In this document: positions 1-11,332 of the stretch, piece by piece
Layout: the number at the start of each line of letters is the position of its first letter
How positions within the stretch are numbered: position 1 is the first letter of the stretch
NCBI RefSeq assembly: GCF_910596095.1
Contig: NC_056538.1
Span: 18,338,501 to 18,402,500, forward strand
Length of the DNA stretch: 64,000 bases
Direction: 5' to 3'
Origin: Thunnus maccoyii
Lineage: Eukaryota; Chordata; Actinopteri; Scombriformes; Scombridae
Program-made: the position numbers and the translations under genes
Notes under the pieces: model-generated
Databases searched by the model: none
Seen by the model: the letters and a program-made list of their open reading frames with translations, nothing else
Told to the model about the DNA's origin: nothing

Positions 1-828
1 ACTACATGGATGGACAAAAAAGACAGGGGTGAGGGGTTATAAGTTGAAACTGATAAACACATCCAATATAAAGGGAGGTGAAACGTGCTGCTATTTGATA
101 TGATTCATCTTTATAGCATTGGTCATTCATTTTGGTTAGTGAGTGTCCTCATAATAACATAATTACACATTAAGTTATTTAACAGTAAGTCTCTTCTGGC
201 AATTTCTCCTATCTGTTAAGCTTTCTATAACTGATTAGATTGAATGCCTTCTCAGAGGTATACAAAACAGAAATGACATCTATTTTGAATTCACAAAGTG
301 AAAAAAGAGATGTTACTTTCAACATGGAGACGAAAGTTTCATTTGGTGGAAAATGAGGAATTAACAGATGTGACACATTAACCACATTTTGAGTCACTTG
401 CAAATACCACAGACTTAATTCCCATGACAAGACTCTGCAGCACCTAGCCTGTATGTTAGCGAAGCAGCTAAATAACAAGGTCATTATGCCTGATTTATGC
501 ATTGGCAAGACAAATGAACAGGTAGGCTTACAAGCCTCTCATTAACACTCTTTTTTTGCTTTTTTTCTCAATTATAACACGTGTTGTTTATCTTTTTGCT
601 CTGCTCTGTATATATAAAAAACAGCACTTTTTAAATGCATTTAACTAACACTTACTAATGCAATACATGTTAAGAACTGCATGCATTCTAAACCCAAAGA
701 TTTACTATTAAAAATAAGGAGCTGTCATAGTTATGTAGGCTACTAAATAGCTTAGCAGGCTGCATGGTGAGTAATATACCTTAGCTCAGTTTGTCCTAAG
801 TCAGTAGTGCTTCCATAGTAATAATATA

Positions 829-905
829 CAGTACCAGTTAAAAGTTTGAACACACCTTCCCATTTACTTGAACAAGAAAATGTGTCCAAACTTTGACTGG
901 TATTG
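829..905. mobile_element. 77-bp Tc1/mariner-type element consisting almost only of its two terminal inverted repeats
   Basis: The left end starts CAGTACCAGTTAAAAGTTTG and the right end, read on the minus strand, starts CAATACCAGTCAAAGTTTGG. They are near-perfect inverted repeats of about 30 bp separated by some 17 bp. A TA dinucleotide flanks each side (827-828 and 906-907), as expected for Tc1/mariner target duplication. The CAGTACCAGTCAAAAGTTTGGACACAC-type terminus is common in fish Tc1-like elements. No transposase remains, so it is non-autonomous and can fold into a hairpin. Confidence 0.75.
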
Positions 906-1779
906 TATATACAGTAGTGGTTGCCATAAGGAAAGGAAACAGCATAGTTTCAATATGCAAATTGTGAGAGAACAAGCCAAGAAAAAAGAGCAGTGCATCC
1001 TTTTAGAAATGTTTGCTACAGTAGCCCTGTATCTAGATCAATGCAGACTTCCGTTACTGCAAGGTTGACTGGTCTTATTAAAGGGTCTCAATACCAGGGC
1101 AGCACTTCTCTCAATTTTCCACTGACAAGCATCACTGACACACAGTCATAGCACACATAACTACATGTCTTCCACAGTAAATCTCTAGAGTAGTATCATA
1201 ATGGTTCCACACTGGCAGTGAATTATCTGTCCTGTAGACAACAGTAGTTCATTGTTCTATGCCCTGATGATTTTTAAATACTCTACTGTGACAATAGAGA
1301 ATAATATATGATTTGTTGTTTGACATAACGGAGAAAATACACACTAATGCTGTGAATGTGAACAGTAGTGAGTGTAACATTTAAGTTCTGCAAGAATTTA
1401 ATCATTAATATCACTATGTAACGTAAAGGCCTTAATAATTGTGAACGTCAAGATAGATCAGTAAACAAAACTGAATCATGAGGAGGCTGAGATCACAGTG
1501 CCACTTTGCTCTGCTGCAGCACTTTAAAAAATAATTTTCTTGGTCATATATTAAAAAAAACGTTTCAATCTTCCTACTAGAGTGAGACAGACAATCACAG
1601 CTCTTCTACTTATGACCCAAGATGATCTGAAGATCTAAAAGAAATGCTTCAGACAACATACAAAAACACAAGTCCCCCAAAAGACAGTGTTTGTGTCTCA
1701 AAACCTACATATTGTGTTTAAGAATCAATTTTCCTTGGCTCATTTAATTCTTCAGATCCAGCTAAATAAGTCTTCAAGT

Positions 1780-2135
1780 CTGAACTAGGACCTCTTCCTG
1801 GACAGGGCCATTAAATTTGCAGGGAGAGTGAAAGGGAGAAAGAAGGCAGAGTCAGAGCAGGGTGGGACGGGAGGGTTGGGAGGGACTGCAGCGGGCCTGG
1901 GCTTGAATGCTCCATTGAGGTTTGGTGTTTTGATGGAAAACTGTGGCAGAGCTGGGTCAACTGCAGCAACAGTGGCAGCAAGAGAGGCAGGGACCAGACC
2001 AAACCATGGAGAGAGAGAAAAAGTAGTGGAGGAGGGAGGGACGGACAGCCCTAAGGGAGCAAGACTTCGACACACAGCTAATTCTGTGAAAGGGTCTCCC
2101 AAAATGAAGAGGAAGGAAAACAGTGAACAATAAGG
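1780..2135. other. GC-richer patch in arhgef12 intron 1
   Basis: This segment is clearly richer in G and C than its surroundings and is open in three frames (128 codons minus, 63 codons minus, 101 codons plus). A good minus-strand acceptor-like tract (pyrimidines ending in TTGCTGCAG) lies near 1965. A splice from arhgef12 exon 1 into that acceptor meets an in-frame TGA at once, so it is not the next arhgef12 coding exon. I recognise no protein in any frame. It could be an alternative first exon, an enhancer or chance. Confidence 0.25.
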
Positions 2136-2867
2136 AACTAGAACAACTCGTGCAAGATTCAGAGGAAGCACTTCAGGTTATTCTCAGTTCCTCCTAGAAT
2201 CAAATTTAGCACAAATGGAGAGATTACTTCCTCAATCCTATGTTCCAAAGTTAAGGAGCAAAGTAGGGGGAGTACGCTAGATAAATAAAAATGTATCAGA
2301 CAATCCTGCTAAATTATAACATGATATATTGAGTCGCTGCTGTAATGTGTAGTTTCCTACCAGAACCAGCAACACAGCTCTCAGGTGTTGTTAAAGCTGG
2401 AGGAGGTGGGGCCTGTCTGAAACTAGGAGAGGATTGGACAATTTTGGGAGTTGCCCTCAGGCTGCGGAGATCAGACTGAGGTGTGTTCCATTCCAGGAGG
2501 TGCACACTGCAGCACTAACATCCTCAGATGTTAGATCACACTGGAAAACTTGGCAGTACCGGTATGGAGCTCTGTGGTGACAGCACAATCTCCTCAGCAG
2601 TGTTCTGTGCTGCTGAGTCATGCCAGTGGCCTGCCAAGTACCCTATGGAGCTTACAATATTTCCTATTCAACCTGCCAGCCAGGCAGCCATTCATGCCAC
2701 CTCTTTAAAAAGAGTCTGTGATTCTATCTCAATGGTGTAATGATACAGTCTCTTGAACAGCCTGATGCATGCCTGCAAACTGCCAACGGGAGAGAACACA
2801 CACTGCTTATCTCATCTTTATACCTGAGTCACACAATGTGGGTGCACACACAAACACACAGCCAACC

Positions 2868-2875
2868 TGACGTCA
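2868..2875. promoter_or_regulatory. Consensus cAMP response element (palindromic)
   Basis: The octamer TGACGTCA is the full palindromic CREB/ATF site. It lies in arhgef12 intron 1. One 8-bp match in 64 kb is expected by chance about once, so function is not shown. Confidence 0.25.
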
Positions 2876-5275
2876 CAGCTTTCCACTCCCAGCCACTGAG
2901 AAAGAAGCAGTCTACACCCACGCAGTAATACTCCTTCTTTGAACTACCTTCTGTATTATAATCTAGTCTGATATCATCACCATGACATCAGCAGATTCTC
3001 CATGTATCAATGTGTTCATTGATAGAAGAGACAAAGAGTTCAAGAGAGAGAGCATTAAGTGAGTGTATGAGACAGAGACAGTGAGAGAGAGGTGTGGTGT
3101 GTGTTAGAGAGACAAGAGCAGTAGCTCTGGAGCTCAAGCTACAGCCTCAGGGGGAAAACTGTGCCCTTTCTGCCCCAATAAACCTCATCAGGATTCCTGA
3201 CATGAGGGCTGGGGGATAGACATTTCTTCACGCTATGCTGTCTGCTGTCCTCCAGCACTGAGAAAGGAAAGGAGGTGGTTCAACATGCTACACTGTCCAC
3301 ACCACAGCTGGTCAAAAGCCCTGCCACAAAAACCTGAGAACTTCTCTGATTGAGGAGCAACTTTTCTGAAAATGTATTATTTTCTTTTTAGGCATTTTTT
3401 TAGTTCAGGTTGGTTAGGGGGAACATTTTTCTGTTAATCGAGTTACCTGTTGACAGTGTGCGTTTATGTGTCTGGCAGGGAAACTTGGACACCTGGAATC
3501 ACTAACTTTCTGTGTCTGATTTGGTATCCTGCAATGACCTCAAAGACATATTAATGGGTGTTACAAGATGACCTATGATAACATTTAAGATTATGCAACC
3601 TGTAGTAAAACCACACTGCCGATACTGCATTCTCACCACAGTTGTAAGTCCTTTCATCAATTGGTAAACACTCAATAAAAACATCTGGCTTGTTGAATGT
3701 GAGACAATACTTAATATACTGACTGATTCATCACAAGGGTAAACAGCCTGTCACTGGGACTTTCAAGGAACAACAAAAATATCTACACCAAAGTTTACAG
3801 TTCATCCCTGCACTTTCTCCTACTCGCCTTCCTTTTTTCTCCACTGTTTTTCTACTATCAAAGCATTTTTGCATTTTCAGACAACAGTGTCTTCCACTCA
3901 GCATGCCTCCAGGTTGGTGACAGAACTTGGTGTCTGACAGCGGTTCTTTTTGAGAAAGTGCAACTGTGTTTCAGCCTGTCTAGTCACCCCTGAATCAACA
4001 GAAACAAGCAGTGTAAGATTAATCACAGTGCAGCAGCAGGTTGCTGGTGGTATCTCTACAATACAGCCTCTACTAGCACACAGAGACAACATTCAATTAG
4101 AGCGTCCCCATTCTGAGACCCGGGGATGGGGAGCCTCAACATGCCACATGAATTATATTAAATCAGCAGAGAAACTGCTTTCTAATGTCAACTATGTCCT
4201 TCTATATCAGAGAAAGACGGAGCAGACGTACATGCAAACTCAAAAACACTTCAACATACCGTATGTACTACAGTAACTGTATCAATGAGATAAAGAATTT
4301 GTCAGCAGTCACTGTCTTTTTAAAACTCTCCCAGTAAAAATAGAGAAATAAAGATAAATGTCCACCATCATGTCTCTTAGCTACTGTGCTGTCTGAAGAA
4401 TATAATAGCTTCATAAGTGCCACAGTTAGCTCGAAGGCACAACCTACTTCATGGCTACAAAAACTTTACATGGACATGTGAGGACATGATACTAGGCTTA
4501 TGCTGATTGGTGATCGGATCGAGTATCAACGATTGAAGGGGTGTTTGATGATTGTTTTTTCCTAAGCTGATATTAAGGCAATTTTAACTAACTTACTATC
4601 AGAACTTAGATGTTATAAAAAATCTCTAAAATCTGTGCCCTACTGTGCATGTTCCTGGTGGAGCGGCATGTCCGCCCGCTGTAATGATCCCCGGTAATCA
4701 GCTCGAGTGATTAATTTTAAATCCTTAATTACAAACCAGTTTGTGGTCTCTTTTCCACCCTGCATCTCCGTTCTCCATATGCCCGCTCAGAGCTCACCAA
4801 AACTTTGCTCAGCACTCCATAACAGTAGTTAACGTTAAAGATATGATTTGAATTGTGATATAAAAGATAATAATGCTAAACAGAACATGACGCTATGATA
4901 CTGTCACACCAAGCACAGACACACAGACTTTTAAAAGGGAGCGATTGCTTGAATAGAGGAGGCATTGCTATTTAATAGAATTTTTCGAATGTTTAAATAC
5001 TTAAATAAAATAATCTCATCAAGCCATATAAAAGGTTTGATTATTTCAAAGCTCCGTCAAACGCTGAGCCATGCTCAAGCTAATTATTCAAAGTCATCAA
5101 TACAAATTAAATTCTAACGTCAATAATAATTTAAAAACTGCTAAAGAGATTTAAATTATTTAATAACACAAATAAATGTTCTACTGCTACAACTACTACT
5201 ACTACTACTAATAAAATTATTATTATGAATAATAATAACAGACTATAAAAGCCTACTAACAATGTCAGCCTAATG

Positions 5276-5278
<3 letters not shown>

Positions 5279-5356
<78 letters not shown>
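5279..5356. repeat. (TA)n microsatellite, about 78 bp
   Basis: Uninterrupted TA dinucleotides inside the hAT remnant. Such palindromic tracts are unstable and often misassembled. Confidence 0.97.
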
Positions 5357-5357
<1 letters not shown>

Positions 5358-5633
5358 CACAAATATTGCAAATAAACTAGGCCAATCAGATTAGTTGTTA
5401 AAGTGCAATCAAATACCTTATTGTAAGCAGACGATGGATAGTAAAAATATTTTGTCTTAGGCCTACTGTAGGGCTACAGAAATAAATTATGTCCTTTTCT
5501 GTAATGAAATGGACAGGCTGAGGTGCCAGGCTGACCGTACCGTTAAAATAAACATAAGGCCAGAAACAATATAAGATCACAATTTTCAATTTATGCTGCC
5601 AGGCAGGCCAGCGATCTGTATGCCTACAGATTT

Positions 5634-5948
5634 TTAGCCAAGAAAACACACTGGTTTACTCTCTCTGGTTTGAGAATTATTGTGGTGGAAAGTAACGATG
5701 TTGCCAGTTACACTGAACATGCGCTCTGCTGGGGTGCTGGTTGCGGGGAAACACGGGTATTTTCTAGCCTGTTTTCTATTTTCTACGTTTGCCAGTAAAG
5801 GAAAGTGGCTTCCATTCTCTCTCCACCATCCTAATGACTTGTCATCACTATCAATAACTTGTGATTTCTGAATTTGCTCGCTGCTGGGAATTGTGGCCAT
5901 AGGCTGCTTCACCCTGCCCAGAGGACTGCCCAGTGTTCTGGTCTTCAT
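5634..5948 (-). pseudogene. hAT transposase C-terminal fragment (dimerisation region)
   Basis: Read on the minus strand, this open segment contains a WW-R-E-N segment, FPLLA, and then Y-P-C-F-P-A-T-S-T-P-A-E-R-M-F-S followed by G-N-I-V-T. This is the signature order of the hAT C-terminal dimerisation domain (W-W, P-A-T-S-x-P-x-E-R-x-F-S). The frame ends in TAA just before the expected last residues. A one-base shift restores a VFLAKNL-like ending followed by TAG near 5625, so the copy carries a frameshift. With the N-terminal two thirds missing, it is dead. It is a host-genome DNA transposon, not a virus. Confidence 0.7.
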
Positions 5949-7739
5949 AGTTGAGTAATGATAACAACAACAACATAATAGACTGTATTTGTTATCCTAT
6001 TGTGGCTGTGTTCGCTCCTGGAGAGAGCGAGCGAGAGATATAGTCCATTCTCATTTTAGTGACAAGGGTGTCACAGGGTGATGATAGGACGATCTGACTA
6101 TAGAGAACATTGCCCAACCCTACATGACACTTTAGCCAGACAGCTCTCTTCCCTTGTCCTCTTTTTTATCTGTTGTTGTGATCCTGTCTTTTGTGAAGTG
6201 AAAGTAATGTTTGGGCCCTGAAGCTCTCTTGGCTAAGAGGGGAGGACTGTAGAGAGTGTCCACAAGCATCAACATCACAGGGCTGGGTGATAGACCCCAA
6301 CTCCCCTTGCACATAAGAACCCCCAGCTAATGCCCTGACTCCACCCCCCCCGCCAACATCACCAACCCCGAGGCATTGCCTGTTTCTTTTCCTCTCTGCA
6401 TCTCCCTCTCCTTTTCTATCTCACTGTCTATTTTTTCCTTCTAGCCAGGTTTCTCTTGACTAAGATAACTGCAGAAAAATTAATAACCTTAAAAGACACA
6501 AAGAAGATCCAGGCTAAACCACAGAACGGCCTACTCATTTTGACTTGTCAACTTTTCATTCTTATGTAGCTAATTGTTGAATTTGATGCAAAAGTGAGTA
6601 CTCCCCACCTTGATGCATAATAAAGACTGATGATAAATAATAATAGTGGTGATAATGGGAGACTGGGACTGACTGATGCAAAGAATGGGATAAGTGATGG
6701 ATGTGATCGAGATAGTGTGTGAAAAAGAGTGAAATGGGACCTGAGTATGGTGAGAGTTGGTGTGTGCCTGCCAAAGTGACATACAGGTGTGAGCAGAGTC
6801 TTCCTAAGCTCCTCATTTACATTCTATAAATAAACAACATTGAATCTGGCCAGTCAGTCAGTGCTTACATTCGGTAGGTAAAAGGATTCACTGCAGGCAA
6901 CTCAAGGCCAGCTTCACTCACAACCAGAAGGAATACTTAGACAACACTGCAGCAGTTTTGCTGCATAGAGACTATAAAGCTTTCCACCTTTACCAAAATG
7001 GGACCGTGTCGTCAATCACACAACATATTTCATGAGTGTTGTGTAAAATGCATCACTGCCAACTGTAACTGCAACAGTGTAATAACTCTGTGTGGGCCTG
7101 GGTGAAAAGTCAACATAGCACGATGATAACCACTTAATAATCAAATACTGGTCATTACAACCATAATTCACATCACTAGAGGATGCAGTAAATTTGTTGG
7201 AACTCATAAGAGAAGAATATTGGATTGGAAATGGACTGATTATGGAGGAGTCAGAGTATTGGTAATGTGGATTAACTAGTAGTTTCCCTTTTAACTGGTG
7301 ACGTTTGCCTGAGTGTGTCTATGTGTGATGGTAGTGACGACAGATGTTGAAAACAGGAAGATAATGTCTATAATAGCTGTACTTGTGGATGCCCTATTTT
7401 TGCCCCTTTTCATTTAAATGTTAACAATACACTCATATAAGTCTTAAGACACATACTGACACCAACACACACTATTCACATAGATTTTCAATGTGAAAAA
7501 AGTCTATACAGGATTTGAGACCATATTATTGTACAACATAAGTAGAAATCAATGCAGTAATCCAGTTCACCGTTAAACTGTGTCTACTTCTTGCTGGCGC
7601 AGCTGCTCATAATGTATAAATACCACAACACAGCTAGATCAGCTTGTGACAGTGGACAACCACGCACTTGCAACATATCAATCTTTGCTATTCCCTGTTA
7701 ACTACCTACTAGTTAATACATTCATGGTCAAAGGTATTT

Positions 7740-8000
7740 AGCCATTGTGGACAAAACATTAGAAACACCTTTCAGTGCACCACCACAAACTACAACATCC
7801 AAATGTACAATGGAATTAAATCAACCCCTCTTTGACACAATTTGAACAAAGTCTTAATATGATGCTCTCAGTAAGGTAGGATTTATTACAGAGTTGTTGT
7901 GTTAGATTGCATAAGACTATACAGCATACACTAGCATCATACTGTATATAATCTGCTTTGGGTGGCATTTGTTTTACTGATGAGGTGTTCTGTGAAGGTG
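7740..8000. repeat. Possible dispersed fish repeat
   Basis: The segment beginning near TGGACAAAACATTAGAAACA resembles a dispersed repeat I associate with fish genomes. I see no terminal repeats and no coding sequence, so the call rests on resemblance only. Confidence 0.3.
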
Positions 8001-8940
8001 TTTTTTTTTTAATACCACTGCTGCCTCATTTTGAACCTATAATAACCCTGAAATAACTTAAATGTATTAGCTGGCAACAACCTAGTGATATTTAGGCTGG
8101 CTAAAGCTTGCTGTGACCCAAAACATTTCTGTGACAAAGATTTTAATGAAAGGGTTAGTCAGAGCTACAGGCTATCATAGCTAGGGTTAAGATATGGTAA
8201 AAAATTATTTTGTCTCTGCTCTATATTTAATGAATTCCTTCACTCTTGAGAAATCGCTGCCTTTGAAAGTCACACTTTCCATAGCAATTTGATGGAGAAG
8301 ATAAGGTGTTAAGAATCTTAAGCCAAAGAACATTGCATCATAAAATCATAAAATGACACTTCCCTGGAGGTATCTCTCACCCAGCAGAAGGCGTTGTGCT
8401 TTCCCCATACAATGCATATAGTTGTACAGCTATCTATTTGACTGCCCTACTTGGATATGACAGTGTATCTTATAGCTTTAAGGTTTCCTGCAGGCTAATA
8501 TCTTAAATATTTATTAATAAATTAATTTAATATGCTAATTTTGACTTGAACTTGAGTTTCTTTCCCCAACTTCTTTTATCTTGTCCTTTCAGTTGTGGGA
8601 AACATGTTAGCATATAAATACTGCTGCTCTCCACTGCATGCAGGGCTGGAGGAGCCTTTGCACTTCAGATCAGAGCTCTAAATGACTTCTGGATACTCAT
8701 TTTAATGCACAGTTCAGAGCAGCTGACACAGCCTCCCCGGTATCAGTGCTGACTGGATGGAGTAGAAGCATACTGCATTATGAGGGAGGGCTGCCAAATA
8801 CAGGAGATGCATCACAAGCAGACCGCGCTGTCAGAGCTACTCATGAACACATTTGTCATGAGGAGACAAATTCCTCTGCATTTAGGGAAAATAACAACTC
8901 CAGTGCCCTGTTATCATTTAGTGCTGACATGATTACTTTA

Positions 8941-9220
8941 TTAGTCAACTGACATAATAACAACAGATAACGATTTTGATAGTTGATTAACATTTCCAGG
9001 TCATTCAACCAGTTCAAATTCAAAGCATCTCAAATTTGCTGCATGCTTTATTCTGTTTCCTCGCATTGTAAATTGAATGCTCTTGAGTTTTCATACTGTG
9101 GCCAAGCAAAATAAACATTTTGATTATTGAAGATATCACTTTGCATTCTGGTAAGCTGTGATGAGCATTTTGGCATTGTATTTGGCATTTTAATGACTAA
9201 TGGCATGACTAAATGATACG
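8941..9220 (+). repeat. MITE-like dispersed repeat, copy A (most diverged)
   Basis: This copy shares an ordered set of landmarks with copies B-D: TTAGTCAACTGACA at the start, a TCTCAAAT block, TAAATTGAATG, an ACTGTGG(T/C)CA block, GAAGATATCACTTTG and a GTGATGAGCATTTT block. It is the oldest-looking of the four and has lost its ends. The family is a non-autonomous hAT-like element very common in percomorph fish, whose ends read like a TAGTCGATTGACAG start and a GCTGCAGCCCT finish. Confidence 0.5.
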
Positions 9221-11300
9221 CTTAAGGATACATAAATAATTTTTAGTTGCAATTCCTTTCATAATTAACAAGCCACAGAGATACTGTATCACTGTTGACC
9301 CTTTTCCTCCCACGGGGTCATAATGAAGGCATACTACGACCACCCTCTCCAAATGTACCTGACCTACACTGATGGACCTGAGAGGAGCATACAGCGGACA
9401 GCCAGTTTGCTCCCACTGAAAGCTATTGTTTACTATTAGTGATGTCACCAGCACCACTTCCCGGGAGGGCCTCAGGGGGGGTGGGGGGTGGGAAAAACGT
9501 GGAGATCAGCAGAACTCTATGACAAAGAGCTAACAGCACACTAAACTGACCCACCGGCTGGCGGCCCAACCCCAATAGATGTTAGATGCGCACTCCCACC
9601 ATGGCCAACTGAGCAAAAACAAAATGCACTACCCCACACCGCCAGGGAAAGAAAGCAAGGACAGGGAAATACAGATTGACTTAAGGATAGAGGGGGAGAC
9701 AGACAGCACCATGAATCAATAAAGTTATCATCATCAACCACTGTGGAAGAAAACACCCTCCAAAACCGCTGCAGCCTGAACAATAATTGCAATCACAGGC
9801 CAGCTCTCATGTTGTTGCAACAGAGTTTACCTTCAGCACAAGCTGGTCGCAGAGCATCCAGAGTGCTGTCACACTGTTTTGCATTTATCTGTTTTGCATG
9901 AATATAATAGCCTGCATCAGGCCCAACTGGTACTGTAACAACTGTGACTTTTATGACACTAAGCTTGTAAAAAAAACAAACAGATGAAACAGCTCAATGC
10001 AGTATCAAAACTGAGCTGAGCAAATACATGATGATATTCTTTGACAAATCATCCTGTCTCATAGCAATAAAACCTCACACTGTGTTTCTCATGACATCAA
10101 TATGTGACATCTGTGGTTTATCTGTCTATCAGCTGCAGTGTAAATTTCATCACAGGTTTGCTGAAGTGATCTGAAAGCACGGACTTCTTCATTTTACTGA
10201 TGAAAGCCACCAGACATCAGAGCAGCTGCACAGATTAAGTCATTAGTGCCATGCACAGTGTTGTGGTAGTACTGTTTAAAAAATCAGTTTAAAAAAAATC
10301 ATAATAAACAGCACCACAATTGCAGTTGGTGCCAGCCACTGCTGTCATCATTGCAGTGGGGGAGGGGGGGTCATGCAAAATGGGGTTGGGCTTTAGCCTC
10401 TAGCTCATGCTCTAGCCATGAGAATATTTCATATCCCAACCTATGCAAAGAGACTCCTTCTGCTCTGAATCTAACATCCACATTCCAGTGTATTGGCTTG
10501 TTCTCCTAGCAGGTATGTGGGATTCAGGTGGGAAGGCTTGACGTAATGCAACAGCCTCAGCTGCACTGCCAGGGTACGTCATTTTGAGAATAGAAACCTC
10601 TTCATTCTCCTGGTACAAAATAACAGGGGAATTCATACATGTACTGATGCAAAAGAGCAATGGAAATGTGTATCTCAATGGATTACAATAACACAGAAAC
10701 ACATCTTTCTACTATTTAGTGTTTTTCAGGCTATGACACATTATTTAGCTCACTGCTGTTGACAACAGTGTCCGAGCTATGAGTTTAAGTTGACTGATGC
10801 CTCGGATAAGGCGATTACTTGACGGAGTTTGGGTTTTGTCTAAATCCAGAGATTGTTTTAATAGGTGTAGGAGAAGGTAAGCTTTAAAGGCTTAGGGGTA
10901 ATAGTGATGTTGAAAGGTGTACAGGGATCACAGATTCCCTGGCACACAAACAGTGGCAGGCCTTCTCACTCCTTGGACAAGTAGTACTTTACTGTCTGCA
11001 GAGAACTCCATTACCCATGCTGAGATCAGCAGAGTTTCCATCAAGATCTGATGTCTCTCCTTAGTAATTAGATTGTATAACACAGTTATTACTGAGCACA
11101 TCACCACAAAGAAGTGCTTCACTTGGGACCACGTAAAACATATTTTCATCAGTCTGTGGGTTGTGTTTCATATTAACATAATCATTCTCAAATCAAAGAA
11201 CTTTTAACTAAATGTTCTGTTTTCATTTCTTTGAGGAGTGCATTTGTGCATGTGGAGTGTGCATGGATAGAAAAAAGGAAAAGGTTGTGGTATACTGTAC

Positions 11301-11332
11301 CTGTCAGTGAAGCTGGACTGTGTGTCACTCAT
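11301..11332 (-). CDS. arhgef12: arhgef12 (LARG) coding exon 1: start codon and first 10 residues
   Basis: ARHGEF12 is a cytoplasmic RhoGEF (PDZ, RGS-like, DH and PH domains) that links G-alpha-12/13 and plexin-B receptors to RhoA activation. Only its first coding exon lies here. On the minus strand ATG at 11332 opens the sequence M-S-D-T-Q-S-S-F-T-D plus two bases AG of an R codon, followed by a splice donor GTACAG. Human ARHGEF12 begins M-S-G-T-Q-S-T-I-T-D-R, so nine of eleven positions match or are similar. The exon sits about 1.4 kb downstream of a promoter-like region, and the gene lies directly beyond tlcd5 in the same orientation, exactly as in human 11q23.3. The short match alone would be weak; the donor and synteny make it strong. 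The remaining exons are left of the window. Confidence 0.88.

Larger units (their letters stand above)
4498..6125 (-). mobile_element. hAT-superfamily DNA transposon remnant, internally deleted
   Basis: The piece is recognised from a transposase C-terminus on the minus strand (separate entry at 5634-5948). The right border is suggested by minus-strand TAGGGTTGGGCAATG near 6117, which resembles hAT ends seen in fish. The left part (about 4498-4800) carries the GC-rich non-coding sequence usually found near such elements. The body between has expanded into a TA microsatellite (5279-5356) and AT-rich filler. The N-terminal BED finger and most of the catalytic core are absent. The ends are approximate, as I could not match a clean terminal inverted repeat on the left or an 8-bp target duplication. 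Confidence 0.55.
1..11300 (-). other. arhgef12: arhgef12 first intron (5' part, runs off the left edge)
   Basis: This stretch follows the splice donor of arhgef12 coding exon 1 at 11300/11299 (minus strand GTACAG). I looked for the next expected coding exon (after the R codon, the F-P-L-K-K-like segment, and then the PDZ domain) on the minus strand and did not find it, so the intron is inferred to exceed 11 kb. It holds a Tc1-type mini element (829-905), a GC-richer patch (about 1780-2135), a consensus CRE (2868-2875), a hAT transposon remnant (about 4.5-6.1 kb), a TA microsatellite, a possible dispersed repeat (about 7.74-8.0 kb) and one copy of a MITE-like family (about 8.94-9.22 kb). The rest shows no coding signal. 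Confidence 0.7.

Noticed and set aside
1780..2171. Arhgef12 coding exon 2 in the GC-rich patch
   Set aside because: Joining exon 1 to the good acceptor near 1965 gives an immediate in-frame TGA, and the sequence does not resemble the human second exon.
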